Notes: a model not told the origin generated them from the sequence alone. Positions 1-7,709 are shown, counted from the stretch's first letter. The stretch: 57,735 bases of DNA from an uncultured Alphaproteobacteria bacterium (GCA_944391315.1 CALXTD010000009.1:1-57735); one strand, 5' to 3'. Made by a program: numbers and translations.

Positions 1-3
1 TTG

Positions 4-62
4 TTTTTGACGATATAATGCATTAACGACAAAATCTGACGGGGATTTTATAAGATACTTTT
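4..62. repeat. 59-base direct repeat, copy A
   Basis: The 59 bases at 4-62 recur in the same orientation at 358-416 without indels; by eye about 53 of 59 positions agree, and the last 18 bases (ending GATACTTTT) are identical. Weaker similarity continues for about 25 more bases in both copies. The two copies bracket the small minus-strand gene at 131-274. Copy A lies downstream of that gene in its own reading direction and would lie upstream of anything encoded beyond the left edge of the window. Confidence 0.85.
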
Positions 63-130
63 AAAAATCATAAAAGGGGATTTTTATAGAAAATATAGTA
101 TTTAAGCTATTTAGTCCGCACCCATAATAA

Positions 131-274
131 TCACTTGGAGAGCTTCTCGTAAACCTTGCCATATTCTTTCATGGATTTTTTCAGTAATCTTAGGGCTTTG
201 GAGGTAGGAATAACCTTACGATTAACTTTTTTCTTGCCTATTTTCCGAAGTATACGACTTAAAACTTTCCACAT
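131..274 (-). CDS. small basic protein, 47 residues, unknown function
   Basis: An ATG at 272-274 opens a 47-residue frame ending in TGA at 131-133. A good ribosome binding site (AGAAAGGAG) lies 8 bases upstream, which is the main reason for accepting so short a gene. The product starts MWKVLSRILRK and is rich in Lys and Arg (roughly a third of residues) with almost no acidic residues before the C-terminus. It has no signal peptide or obvious membrane segment; the N-terminal part could form an amphipathic helix. It is bracketed by the 59-base direct repeats at 4-62 and 358-416. I do not recognise a family. A nucleic-acid-binding micro-protein, a type I toxin-like peptide or a mobile-element remnant are all possible. 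Confidence 0.6.
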   Translation of the reverse strand: MWKVLSRILRKIGKKKVNRKVIPTSKALRLLKKSMKEYGKVYEKLSK

Positions 275-357
275 TCTATTTCTCCTTTCTTGTTAGAAAA
301 TGAGCAGCTGAAATTTTTCTCTTTTTTTACCTTTGAAATACATTTATCCCCCATCAT

Positions 358-416
358 TTTTTGACGGTATAATACATGACCGACAAAATCTGCCGAGGAT
401 TTTATAAGATACTTTT
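358..416. repeat. 59-base direct repeat, copy B
   Basis: Second copy of the repeat at 4-62 (about 53 of 59 positions equal by eye). Relative to the minus-strand micro-gene at 131-274 it lies about 84 bases upstream of the start codon, so it could carry that gene's promoter or a leader RNA. The copies are 354 bases apart, as expected if repeat plus gene forms a unit that has been tandemly duplicated. Confidence 0.85.
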
Positions 417-502
417 GCGAGTCTTAAAAAGATATTTTTATGCGGTTCGGACAAGAACAAGTCATAAATTAACATATAAAATGTTTGTTAATAACCTAAA
501 AA

Positions 503-520
503 AGTGGGACAATAGTGGGA
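503..520. repeat. two direct heptamers 11 bases apart beside tRNA-Arg
   Basis: AGTGGGA occurs at 503-509 and again at 514-520, one helical turn apart, about 40 bases beyond the 3' end of the tRNA-Arg gene. Closely phased short direct repeats next to a tRNA 3' end are typical of integrase arm-type sites, but no integrase is present in the window, so this is only suggestive. Confidence 0.3.
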
Positions 521-530
521 TAAAATAAAA

Positions 531-552
531 CCCTCTTCAAAAGAGAGGGCTT
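531..552 (-). terminator. Rho-independent terminator of tRNA-Arg(ACG)
   Basis: On the minus strand a six-pair stem CCCTCT/AGAGGG closes a short A/T-rich loop and is followed by TTTTATTTT. It starts a few bases after the CCA end of the tRNA gene at 558-634. Confidence 0.75.
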
Positions 553-557
553 AAAAA

Positions 558-634
558 TGGCGCACTCGGCGGGGTTCGAACTCACAACCTTCTGATCCGT
601 AGTCAGATGCTCTATCCAATTGAGCTACGAGTGC
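558..634 (-). tRNA. tRNA-Arg (anticodon ACG), CCA encoded
   Basis: Read on the minus strand, 77 bases fold as a cloverleaf: acceptor GCACTCG pairs with CGAGTGC, the T arm contains GTTCGAA, and the five-pair anticodon stem TCTGA/TCAGA closes a seven-base loop with ACG at its centre. The terminal CCA is encoded. ACG, presumably deaminated to ICG, reads the main CGN arginine codons. Confidence 0.95.
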
Positions 635-800
635 ATTCAACTAAGTTCGATAAGTTTAATATAACGAAATAAAAAATAATGCAAGCAAAATTTTTATAAA
701 TTTAAAAGAATTTTAATTTGTTAAAACTAAGATAATGCCTAAGGTTGATAAATTTTTTTGCAAAAAATAGGGATTAAGACTTGTTTTTATGCAAAATAAC

Positions 801-829
801 CTTTACAAATAAATAGAAAAGAGTAAAAC
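801..829 (+). promoter_or_regulatory. possible promoter of the lipoprotein gene
   Basis: CTTTAC at 801-806 and TAAAAC at 824-829 are 17 bases apart, about 40 bases upstream of the lipoprotein start. The -10 match is weak, so this is a low-confidence call. Between 635 and 869 I see nothing else except AT-rich sequence. Confidence 0.3.
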
Positions 830-869
830 ATAAATCTGAAATAAATCGGTTTAATAAAAGGTTCGTTTT

Positions 870-1958
870 ATGAAAAAGACAGTATTAAATTTATCACTCG
901 CAGCGCTTTCTGTTATGCTGATAAGCGGCTGCAAATCCAGCTCAGAAGCTTTGTTTCCGTCGATTGTCGGGTCTGAGGAAGACTACGCCCGCAACGACAT
1001 GCCGATATTAGGAACAACGAATTTTGAACCGATAGAAGTTTCAGACGGCAGCGAAACCGGAACTTTTGTTGGGCAAAAAGTTATATCTTTCCGCAAGGAA
1101 TTGACTCAACTTCAGGATTCGATTCGTACCAACAATCAAGAATTGCAGTCTATCAGAGCCTCTGTAATCAGCAATGCCTTGCAGTATCATAAAAACATCG
1201 GTGCGATTGAGGCAAAATTACAGGTAGGCACAACCCCTGGAAACCCGAATATGTATCAGGTTTTGCAAAGCGCTCAAACGAATATTCAGACCATGAATGT
1301 TAATACCGATGCTTTGAATCAGCTTTCAGCAAGAGTCGCCTCTGACGCAGCCATGACCGAATATTTGTTGGATTCGATACGTGCGGCCTATAGTGTTTCC
1401 GGTGCTGTTGATGAAGATCACCGCCAGTTGCGGATTCTTGAAAACGAAACCAATCAAACCTCAATCTTGATGAATAGCTTGCTGTCAGAGGTTAATGCCG
1501 ATGTTTCACGCCAACAGCAATATGTTGAAACCGCGCGCAACTATATCATTGACTTGAATGAGGCGATTAAGGTTGGTAGCTATGGTGTTGCCAATGCGCC
1601 GTTAACCAGCAGCATTGTCCGTCCGACCGGAAGTGCTTTGCTTGTTGGAAAGCCGATTCCCGTAGCCAGTGGCAAGCCGTTGTTTACGGTCAAATTCAAC
1701 CGCGATAATGTCAATTATGAAGATGGGTTGGAGCAAGTTGTCAGCAGCGCAATGGATAGAAAACCAAATGTCTTTTTTGATATTGTTGCCATCAGCCCGA
1801 TGAATGGCAGCACCGCCAGCAAAAATATGGCCCAGAAAAAAGCCACGGCAATCTTCCAAGATATGATAAACATGGGCGTCAGCGCTGAAAAGATTTCAAT
1901 CTCATCACGCAGTAGCGCAGAAGCCTCTTCGGCCGAAGTCCAAATTTTTGTAAGATAA
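870..1958 (+). CDS. outer-membrane lipoprotein with divergent OmpA-like C-terminal domain
   Basis: The start ATG is preceded by AAAAGG at 8 bases. Residues 1-21 are a lipoprotein signal (basic start, hydrophobic core, lipobox LISGC), so the mature protein should begin at Cys21 and be lipid-anchored. Residues 50-230 are Gln/Asn/Ser-rich and helical, probably coiled. Residues 270-362 have the alternating strand/helix pattern of an OmpA-like peptidoglycan-binding domain (VKFNRDN, then a long helix, a FFDIVAIS strand, and AQKKATAIFQDMINMGV), but the usual GHTD signature is replaced by a SPMNGS loop, so peptidoglycan binding is uncertain. A terminator follows directly, so the gene is probably monocistronic. 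The likely role is envelope structure, tethering outer membrane to wall. Confidence 0.75.
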   Translation: MKKTVLNLSLAALSVMLISGCKSSSEALFPSIVGSEEDYARNDMPILGTTNFEPIEVSDGSETGTFVGQKVISFRKELTQLQDSIRTNNQELQSIRASVISNALQYHKNIGAIEAKLQVGTTPGNPNMYQVLQSAQTNIQTMNVNTDALNQLSARVASDAAMTEYLLDSIRAAYSVSGAVDEDHRQLRILENETNQTSILMNSLLSEVNADVSRQQQYVETARNYIIDLNEAIKVGSYGVANAPLTSSIVRPTGSALLVGKPIPVASGKPLFTVKFNRDNVNYEDGLEQVVSSAMDRKPNVFFDIVAISPMNGSTASKNMAQKKATAIFQDMINMGVSAEKISISSRSSAEASSAEVQIFVR

Positions 1959-1975
1959 TAACAATAAAAATTAAA

Positions 1976-2004
1976 AACCTGGGTATTGTTTACTCAGGTT
2001 TTTT
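1976..2004 (+). terminator. terminator of the lipoprotein gene
   Basis: AACCTGGGTA and TACTCAGGTT pair over ten positions (one G-T) around a five-base loop, followed by TTTT. It lies 17 bases after the stop codon. Confidence 0.8.
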
Positions 2005-2027
2005 ATATCCAATAAAACAGTTACATC

Positions 2028-3176
2028 ATGATAAATATAACTAAACAAATCTGTAAGTTTAATGAAGATAAAGATATAAAAGAGTTCTGTCTCAAATGTA
2101 ATGATGTTAATATATTTTCTGCACTGAAAATAGAAAATACGGAAATATATCACTCTAACATGATTGCATGGTTGTTTAATCCATACCAAACACATGGGCT
2201 AAAAAATAAGTTCTTTCAATATTTTTTAAAAAACTGTCATCTTGAAGACATTGATGCTCAAGACATAAAGAGAGTACGCCGAGAACATGAAAACACAGAT
2301 ATTTTGCTAGAGGGAACAAACTGGTGCATTGTCATTGAAAACAAAATATATTCCATGCAACACAGCAATCAGCTAAAGCGTTATGAAGAAACAATACAAA
2401 AAGAATTTTCAGATATAAAAAAATTTTATTTTATTTACTTAAAACCGAGATTAAACGAACTGTTACCATCTTCTTGGAAGTATATAAGTTATGATATAAT
2501 TTACCGCACGATAAAAGATGTTTTACAGAAAGAGAAACTATCAGAGAAGGTTAAATTTTTTCTGACACAATATTTGGAGACAATAGCAATGTTTACAGAA
2601 AACGATGAGGCTAAAGAATTATACCTTCAGTTATATCTCCGTTACAAAAGCCTTTTTGATAAAGTTTTTGAATATAAAGAAAACGAGCAAAAATCATTAA
2701 AACAAATATTAGAAGATATAATCATAGCTGAAACAAAAAATTTGGGGATACATCCTTTAGATAGCACAAATGCATTTGTTCGTTTTTGCTCATCAGAAAT
2801 GAATAAAAAAGAGCTTTGCTACAGTGAAAATTGGGTCGAAGAAAAAAATATTATATTATTTGAATTTCAAAATAAAAAAGACGAATTACTTTTAGATGTT
2901 GTTGTTGGACATACTGGTAAAAAAAATGAAAACAAAAGAAACAACCTAATAAGATATTTATGCAATAAATTGGGGTATTCGGATAATGACATTAAAAATT
3001 ATCAAGAAAAAAAATGGGCTCATATTTATTCTGAATGTATATTAAGTAAAGAAGAGTATTGGAATAATAGAAGCGATATAAAAGAATTTAAGAAAAGAAT
3101 AAAAAATAGCATAACTAAATTGGTAAAAAAATTTGATAATTATTTATCATGCTATAAAGATGAACAAAAGCGGTAG
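2028..3176 (+). CDS. PD-(D/E)XK nuclease superfamily protein
   Basis: The 382-residue product matches the pattern of the PDDEXK_4-like family: an N-terminal YHSNMIAWLFNP segment (residues 42-53), a strand with NTDILL carrying the catalytic Asp (about residue 90), then CIVIENKI with the E-x-K pair (about residues 98-105), and QLKRYEE (about residue 115). The C-terminal half is Lys/Glu-rich without a recognisable domain. Base composition is clearly more AT-rich than the neighbouring genes, with many AAA, ATA and TTA codons. No good Shine-Dalgarno precedes the ATG. These traits and the position between housekeeping tRNA genes suggest horizontal acquisition, for example as a solitary defence or repair nuclease. 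The target is unknown. Confidence 0.75.
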   Translation: MINITKQICKFNEDKDIKEFCLKCNDVNIFSALKIENTEIYHSNMIAWLFNPYQTHGLKNKFFQYFLKNCHLEDIDAQDIKRVRREHENTDILLEGTNWCIVIENKIYSMQHSNQLKRYEETIQKEFSDIKKFYFIYLKPRLNELLPSSWKYISYDIIYRTIKDVLQKEKLSEKVKFFLTQYLETIAMFTENDEAKELYLQLYLRYKSLFDKVFEYKENEQKSLKQILEDIIIAETKNLGIHPLDSTNAFVRFCSSEMNKKELCYSENWVEEKNIILFEFQNKKDELLLDVVVGHTGKKNENKRNNLIRYLCNKLGYSDNDIKNYQEKKWAHIYSECILSKEEYWNNRSDIKEFKKRIKNSITKLVKKFDNYLSCYKDEQKR

Positions 3177-3198
3177 GTTTTATCCTGCCGCTTTTTTT
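3166..3198 (+). terminator. terminator of the nuclease gene
   Basis: AAGCGGTAGG and CCTGCCGCTT form a ten-pair stem (one G-T) around TTTTAT, followed by a run of T. The left arm contains the stop codon of the nuclease gene. Confidence 0.8.
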
Positions 3199-3204
3199 TG
3201 TGAT

Positions 3205-3280
3205 TGGTGGAGGTAAGCGGGATCGAACCGCTGACCTAATGATTGCGAACCATTCGCTCTCCCAACTGAGCTATACCCCC
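3205..3280 (-). tRNA. tRNA-Ala (anticodon CGC), CCA encoded
   Basis: 76 bases on the minus strand: acceptor GGGGGTA with TACCTCC (one G-T), T arm with GTTCGATCC, and anticodon stem AATGG/TCATT closing the loop TTCGCAA, so the anticodon is CGC. It is 46 bases from a second tRNA-Ala with nearly the same body. Confidence 0.9.
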
Positions 3281-3298
3281 AGATTTTGCCTAATTAAA

Positions 3299-3318
3299 AA
3301 CCGCCCCAAAGGACGGTG
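3299..3318 (-). terminator. terminator between the two tRNA-Ala genes
   Basis: On the minus strand ACCGTCC and GGGCGGT pair over seven positions around TTTG, followed by TTTTT. It ends the transcript of the tRNA-Ala(GGC) gene, so the two tRNA genes appear to be separate transcription units. Confidence 0.7.
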
Positions 3319-3326
3319 TTGAAAAC

Positions 3327-3402
<76 letters not shown>

Positions 3403-3473
3403 AGCGATAAAGCGACTATAAAGAATCAAAATCCACTTGTCAAATAAAAAAAGAATAAAAAATCACAAAAAGA

Positions 3474-3890
3474 TTATGAATCACCGGCAAAAACTTTTCG
3501 AAAGCCAGAGAAACAGCCTTGTGCCCAAGCCATGAAGAGATAATTTTCTTCTGTATCAGCAGATTTTGTTTCAGCAATGGCCTTAAATCCTTGGCTTTGT
3601 AATAGACGTAGTCCCGCAATATTTGAAACCTTAATATGCCCCATCAAGTTAGGACGATTCCGCCTGACATAACGCAATAGCTTGGTTGCAATTTTCTTGC
3701 GCTGATACTCGGATTGTACGCATAAATGCAAAATTTCGTTTAACGTGCTGAGATAAATCAACCCCTTTATTTTTCGCCGGTCAACAAAAACAAAAATTTG
3801 GCTCAAGGCAATATTTGCCGCAGAAATACCATTGCTCTCGCAAAGACGGCAAATCTCTTCATAATCCGACGGATGGGCTTTTCTAATCAT
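3474..3890 (-). CDS. GNAT-family N-acetyltransferase
   Basis: The 138-residue product starts MIRKAHPSDYEEI, the usual first strand and helix of GNAT enzymes. The acetyl-CoA-binding region is visible as LHLCVQSEYQRKKIATKLL (about residues 72-90), followed by a strand and the NIAGLRLLQSQGF segment (about residues 105-117). I chose the ATG at 3888-3890 because GAGG lies 6 bases upstream; a TTG 12 bases earlier would overlap that site. The substrate cannot be inferred. It may act on ribosomal or tRNA-linked substrates like other short GNATs, but nothing here shows it. It is alone on its strand between tRNA-Ala and parE. Confidence 0.75.
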   Translation of the reverse strand: MIRKAHPSDYEEICRLCESNGISAANIALSQIFVFVDRRKIKGLIYLSTLNEILHLCVQSEYQRKKIATKLLRYVRRNRPNLMGHIKVSNIAGLRLLQSQGFKAIAETKSADTEENYLFMAWAQGCFSGFRKVFAGDS

Positions 3891-3974
3891 AAAATACCTC
3901 AACTTCTGTGATGAAAAGAAGATAAATGATTATGGTTAAAGAAGCCTAAATATTTTAAGAAAGATTATTAATAA

Positions 3975-3998
3975 TAAAGGCAGGAGATTTCCTGCCTT
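3975..3998 (-). terminator. terminator of parE
   Basis: On the minus strand AGGCAGGA pairs with TCCTGCCT around a four-base loop, followed by TTTATTATT. It starts 8 bases after the parE stop codon. Confidence 0.75.
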
Positions 3999-4005
3999 TT
4001 GCTTT

Positions 4006-5991
4006 TTAAATATCCAAATCGTCAACAAATTTTGCGCGTTCGATAATAAACTTAAAGCGCGTTTCCGGATTTTTACCCATAAGACGCTCAACCTGGCGCC
4101 GTGTCTCAAAGGCTTCTTCCTTGCCTTCTTCGGTAGCGGTATCAGGCAACATCACCCGCAACAACATACGGTTTTTCTTATCCATGGTTGTTTCTTTAAG
4201 CTGTTGCGGGCTCATTTCGCCCAAACCTTTAAAGCGACTGATATCGGGCTTTATATTGCCTTTAACAATTTTTGCTAAAATCTTGTCTTTTTCAATATCA
4301 TCAAGCGCGTAGTAATTTTTGCCTCCGGCCACGATTTTGTACAATGGCGGCGTTGCGATATAAAGATGTCCGTTTTCAATCAGCTTCGGCATTTGCTGAT
4401 AGAAAAATGTCATTAACAACGAGGCAATATGCGCACCGTCGACATCGGCATCGGTCATGATGATGATTTTTTCATAGCGGAGATTATCTTCCACATAGTT
4501 TTCTTTAATGCCGCAACCCAAAGCCTCAATCATATCCTTAATTTCTTGGTTTTGGGTGATTTTATCAAGCGAGGCACTGGCCACATTCAAAATCTTTCCG
4601 CGCAAAGGCAAAATCGCTTGGGTTACGCGATCACGCCCCATTTTGGCCGAGCCACCGGCGGAATCTCCCTCAACAATAAAAATTTCGGTATTTTCGGCAG
4701 CTGCTTGCGAACAATCTGCAAGTTTCCCCGGAAGACGAAGCTTTTTGGTCGGGGCTTTGCGGTTTTGAACCTTTTCTTCTTTTTTCTTTTTGCGAGCTTC
4801 TGCACGTTCAATCACATATTCAAGCAAAGCCGAAGCGTTTTCAACATCGGAGGTTAACCAGTGGTCAAATGAATCTTTAACCGCCTGTTCAACCAAGCGA
4901 ATGGCTTTGGATGAGGTGAGTTTGTCTTTAGTTTGCCCTTGGAATTGCGGGTCACGAATAAAGACTGATAACATAATGCAGGCGTTGCTCAAAAAGTCTT
5001 CAGCCGTAATTGAAGCGGCTTTTTTAACATTTGCCATTTCGCCATATTCTTTAAGGCCGCGAACCAAAGCGGTTTTGAAGCCGAGCTCATGCGTTCCGCC
5101 TTGCGGCGTAATAACCGTGTTGCAGTAAGAATGGCAGAAACCGTTTTCATCTTCCGGCCAGGTAATCGCCCATTCGACTTTACCTTCGTCATTGGATAAG
5201 TCGGCTTCACCGGAAAACATGGTGCGGCTGATGGTGGCACGACTGCCGATTTGATAGTTCAAAAAGTCACGCAAACCATTTGGAAAATGAAGCTCAGCCT
5301 CTCTTGGTGTCGGGTCATCTTCAGCCAAAAGCTCTGGCGCACATTTCCATAAAATCTTTATCCCCTTAAACAAAAAAGCTTTTGAGCGGGCCATACGATA
5401 GATGCGGTTTGGCATAAAGGAACGAGAACCAAAAATCTCGGCATCAGCATGAAAGGTGATAGACGTTCCGCGGCGGTTCGGAGCATTTCCGATCAAAGTA
5501 AGCGGGGTCAACGGCTTTCCTTTAGAATATTCTTGGCGATAAAGCTTTTTATCACGAGCAATTTCAACCACCAGCTTGTCTGATAAAGCGTTCACTACCG
5601 ATAAACCGACACCATGCAAACCACCCGAAACTTTATAAGCGCCACCGCCGAACTTTCCGCCCGAGTGCAAAACCGTCATAATGACTTCTAGCGCTGATTT
5701 GTTTGGATATTTGGGGTGCGGATCAACCGGAATACCGCGGCCGTTATCGGCAATCGTAACCGATAAATCAGCGTTAACGCTCACCTCAATATGATTGGCA
5801 TAACCGGCAACAGCCTCGTCCATAGAGTTATCCAAAATTTCTGCGACCAAATGGTGCAAAGCGGTTTCGTCCGTACCGCCGATATACATTCCGGGGCGAT
5901 GACGAACCGGCTCTAATCCTTCCAAAACTTCAATATCTTGAGCCGAATAAGACGGGGCAACAGCCGTGGTTGCTTCAAATAAATCAGACAT
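4006..5991 (-). CDS. parE: DNA topoisomerase IV subunit B
   Basis: ATPase subunit of topoisomerase IV, which with ParC decatenates daughter chromosomes. The 661-residue product has the GHKL ATPase domain (EILDNSMDEA with the Mg-binding Asn at about 55, DNGRGIP at about 82, GGLHGVG at about 120), the transducer domain, and a TOPRIM domain (EGDSAGG at about 440, TDADVDG at about 512) ending in the short C-terminal tail typical of ParE. It lacks the extra region present in the GyrB encoded at 8766-11210, which separates the two paralogs. AAGG lies 6 bases upstream of the ATG. parC is not in the window. It is transcribed alone, with its own terminator. Confidence 0.97.
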   Translation of the reverse strand: MSDLFEATTAVAPSYSAQDIEVLEGLEPVRHRPGMYIGGTDETALHHLVAEILDNSMDEAVAGYANHIEVSVNADLSVTIADNGRGIPVDPHPKYPNKSALEVIMTVLHSGGKFGGGAYKVSGGLHGVGLSVVNALSDKLVVEIARDKKLYRQEYSKGKPLTPLTLIGNAPNRRGTSITFHADAEIFGSRSFMPNRIYRMARSKAFLFKGIKILWKCAPELLAEDDPTPREAELHFPNGLRDFLNYQIGSRATISRTMFSGEADLSNDEGKVEWAITWPEDENGFCHSYCNTVITPQGGTHELGFKTALVRGLKEYGEMANVKKAASITAEDFLSNACIMLSVFIRDPQFQGQTKDKLTSSKAIRLVEQAVKDSFDHWLTSDVENASALLEYVIERAEARKKKKEEKVQNRKAPTKKLRLPGKLADCSQAAAENTEIFIVEGDSAGGSAKMGRDRVTQAILPLRGKILNVASASLDKITQNQEIKDMIEALGCGIKENYVEDNLRYEKIIIMTDADVDGAHIASLLMTFFYQQMPKLIENGHLYIATPPLYKIVAGGKNYYALDDIEKDKILAKIVKGNIKPDISRFKGLGEMSPQQLKETTMDKKNRMLLRVMLPDTATEEGKEEAFETRRQVERLMGKNPETRFKFIIERAKFVDDLDI

Positions 5992-6100
5992 ATCTAACCT
6001 TACAACTTTCTAAAAACTTGAGGGCAATATACTTCAAAAGCCCTTATTTTTCAAGCGATAAAAGCAGATTGGGAACAAAATTTTTTGAAATAGAATTTTA

Positions 6101-6129
6101 TTGACAAAATTTTCGATATGTATTAAAAA
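6101..6129 (+). promoter_or_regulatory. possible promoter of the small membrane protein gene
   Basis: TTGACA at 6101-6106 is a perfect -35 box; TAAAAA 17 bases further is a poor -10. It lies 36 bases upstream of the start codon at 6165. Confidence 0.4.
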
Positions 6130-6164
6130 GTAAGCAACGTTTAATTATTAAAATATTATATTGT

Positions 6165-6596
6165 ATGAAAAAAGAAATTACCTTTTGGATTGGTGCTTCT
6201 GCCGTGTCGACAATTATTGTTGCAGCTCATCCTGATGTAGATTTTAAGCAAATGATTCTTGTTGCCATGCTGGCGATTGTACTTTGGTTATGCGGCTATG
6301 TTTTTGAACGTAGTTTAGCACAGGACCCATGGAGCGAAAGCCCTGTTCCGAAGCAAAAGAAGTGGATTGCGAGCCTTATCTTTTATGGTTTGGGCATATG
6401 CCTTTCTGTTTATGTGGATTTGGGTTACTGGTATGTGGCGATAGGAACAATCATTATCATTGGCGGTCTTTCCGATGACAAGAAATTTCCGACGCGGCAG
6501 GAATGGTTTGAAATCTTTAAAGTCGCTTTGGCTTTCTTGATTATAGCCTCTCTTTTTGTGTTTTTGTTCCAGTTTATTGAATTTTTCCCCGCCTAA
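6165..6596 (+). CDS. small integral membrane protein, unknown function
   Basis: 143 residues with about four hydrophobic segments (about residues 7-22, 29-46, 65-98 as a pair, 115-140) and a short charged loop, DPWSESPVPKQKKW, between segments two and three. The segment SDDKKFPTRQEWFEIFK is cytoplasmic or periplasmic. I do not recognise a family. It is a single-gene unit: a consensus -35 box upstream and a terminator whose left arm overlaps the stop codon. It sits between parE (divergent) and rpsB. Confidence 0.7.
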   Translation: MKKEITFWIGASAVSTIIVAAHPDVDFKQMILVAMLAIVLWLCGYVFERSLAQDPWSESPVPKQKKWIASLIFYGLGICLSVYVDLGYWYVAIGTIIIIGGLSDDKKFPTRQEWFEIFKVALAFLIIASLFVFLFQFIEFFPA

Positions 6597-6610
6597 GCGG
6601 GGTTTTTTTT
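6587..6610 (+). terminator. terminator overlapping the membrane protein stop codon
   Basis: CCCCGC-CTAA-GCGGGG followed by eight T. The loop contains the stop codon. Confidence 0.9.
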
Positions 6611-6629
6611 GTTTTTAAATAAAAAAACA

Positions 6630-6659
6630 CTTGCATTTTTCAAGATTAAAGAGTAAAAA
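6630..6659 (+). promoter_or_regulatory. possible promoter of rpsB-tsf
   Basis: CTTGCA at 6630-6635 matches the -35 form seen before rpsA, tRNA-Arg(CCT) and the last gene of the window. TAAAAA lies 18 bases further as a weak -10. Confidence 0.45.
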
Positions 6660-6668
6660 CAGCCCTGT

Positions 6669-6807
6669 CAGAGCAATGGTGCTCTGATGATTGTTAACAA
6701 AATACACACGCAGATAAGGCGGAAGGTTAATGAAAATCATTTCGCTCCGGTGCTTTAGCAATAAAGCCAAACATCTGCGGAGGAATAACCGGAAAAGGAT
6801 AAAAAAT
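6669..6807 (+). promoter_or_regulatory. structured 5' leader of rpsB
   Basis: About 140 untranslated bases precede rpsB and hold several exact complementary pairs: CAGAGC/GCTCTG (6669-6686); CGCAGAT at 6709-6715 with ATCTGCG at 6773-6779; and inside that helix GCTTTA-GCAA-TAAAGC at 6752-6767 with a GNRA-type loop. CTCCG near 6745 can also pair with CGGAG at 6777-6781, in competition with the long helix. This looks like an autoregulatory ribosomal-protein leader, as known for rpsB in gammaproteobacteria, but I do not recognise the alphaproteobacterial form. Confidence 0.5.
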
Positions 6808-7623
6808 ATGGCACTTCCTACATTTACAATGCGTCAGATGATTGAAGCTGGCGTACACTTTGGTCACCATGCGCGTCGTTGGAACCCGCAGATGGCTCCG
6901 TATATCTATGGCAAAAAAGACAATGTTCACATCATTGACTTGCGCAAAACTTTTCCAATGCTTTATACAGCTTTGGCAACTGCTCGTGATGTTGCTGCTA
7001 ACGGCGGCCGCGTTCTGTTCGTCGGAACAAAACGTCAGGCTCAAGACATTGTTAAAGAAAACGCTGAAAGATGCGGTCAGTTTTATGTAAACTACCGTTG
7101 GCTCGGCGGTATGCTGACAAACTGGAAAACCGTTCACAAATCAATCGCTCGTTTGGTTAAATTAAACGAGATGGAAGAAAAGAACGCTTACGAAGGCTAC
7201 ACCAAAAAAGAAATGCTCAACCTCAAAAAAGAACAGGCTAAACTGTCTCAGGAATTGAGTGGTATCATGAATATGGGTGGTCAGCCGGACTTGTTGTTCG
7301 TTATTGATACTCCGAAAGAAGCTTTGGCTGTTAAAGAAGCTAAAAAGCTTGGTATTCCTGTTATCGGTATTACCGATACCAATGCAAATCCGAATGATGT
7401 TGATTTGCCGGTTCCGGGTAATGATGATGCTATCCGCGCCATCCAGCTTTATTGCGAATTGATGTCTTCTGCCATCATTGATGGTATGCAGGCTGAAATC
7501 GCTTCTCAGGGCTTGAAGGTTGAAGAAATGGTTGAAGGCGTTGAAGCCGAAGCCAAAGCAACCAAAAAAAGAGCTCCGCGCAAAGCAAAAGCTGAAACCA
7601 AGGAAGAAGCTTCTGCCGAATAA
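6808..7623 (+). CDS. rpsB: 30S ribosomal protein S2
   Basis: The 271-residue product begins [20 protein letters not shown], the conserved S2 start, and contains [26 protein letters not shown] and the [10 protein letters not shown] motif. The last 30 residues are a Lys/Ala/Glu-rich tail often seen in alphaproteobacterial S2. I use the ATG at 6808, with AAAAGGA 7 bases upstream, instead of the in-frame upstream ATG at 6730, which would give an N-terminal extension inside the structured leader. It forms an operon with tsf, separated by a hairpin. Confidence 0.97.
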   Translation: MALPTFTMRQMIEAGVHFGHHARRWNPQMAPYIYGKKDNVHIIDLRKTFPMLYTALATARDVAANGGRVLFVGTKRQAQDIVKENAERCGQFYVNYRWLGGMLTNWKTVHKSIARLVKLNEMEEKNAYEGYTKKEMLNLKKEQAKLSQELSGIMNMGGQPDLLFVIDTPKEALAVKEAKKLGIPVIGITDTNANPNDVDLPVPGNDDAIRAIQLYCELMSSAIIDGMQAEIASQGLKVEEMVEGVEAEAKATKKRAPRKAKAETKEEASAE

Positions 7624-7645
7624 TCTTTAGGCAGAAAACAAAATT

Positions 7646-7671
7646 GCGGCGGTATGAATTCATATCGCCGC
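7646..7671 (+). promoter_or_regulatory. intercistronic hairpin between rpsB and tsf
   Basis: A 26-base near-perfect palindrome (only one G-T) centred on GAATTC forms an 11-pair stem beginning GCGGCGG. No T run follows, so it is probably not a full terminator. It may be an mRNA-processing or stability element that sets the S2 to EF-Ts ratio. Confidence 0.65.
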
Positions 7672-7709
7672 CCCCATTACAAAATTTCACGAAAATAGGG
7701 AAAAATAAA

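Noticed and set aside
258..357. Short frame of about 32 codons (begins MMGDKC) on the minus strand, overlapping the micro-gene start
   Set aside because: No ribosome site, and it overlaps the better-supported gene at 131-274 in another frame.
4121..5128. Long plus-strand frames opposite parE
   Set aside because: They mirror the conserved parE coding sequence on the other strand; parE has all its motifs and the shadow proteins have no family features.
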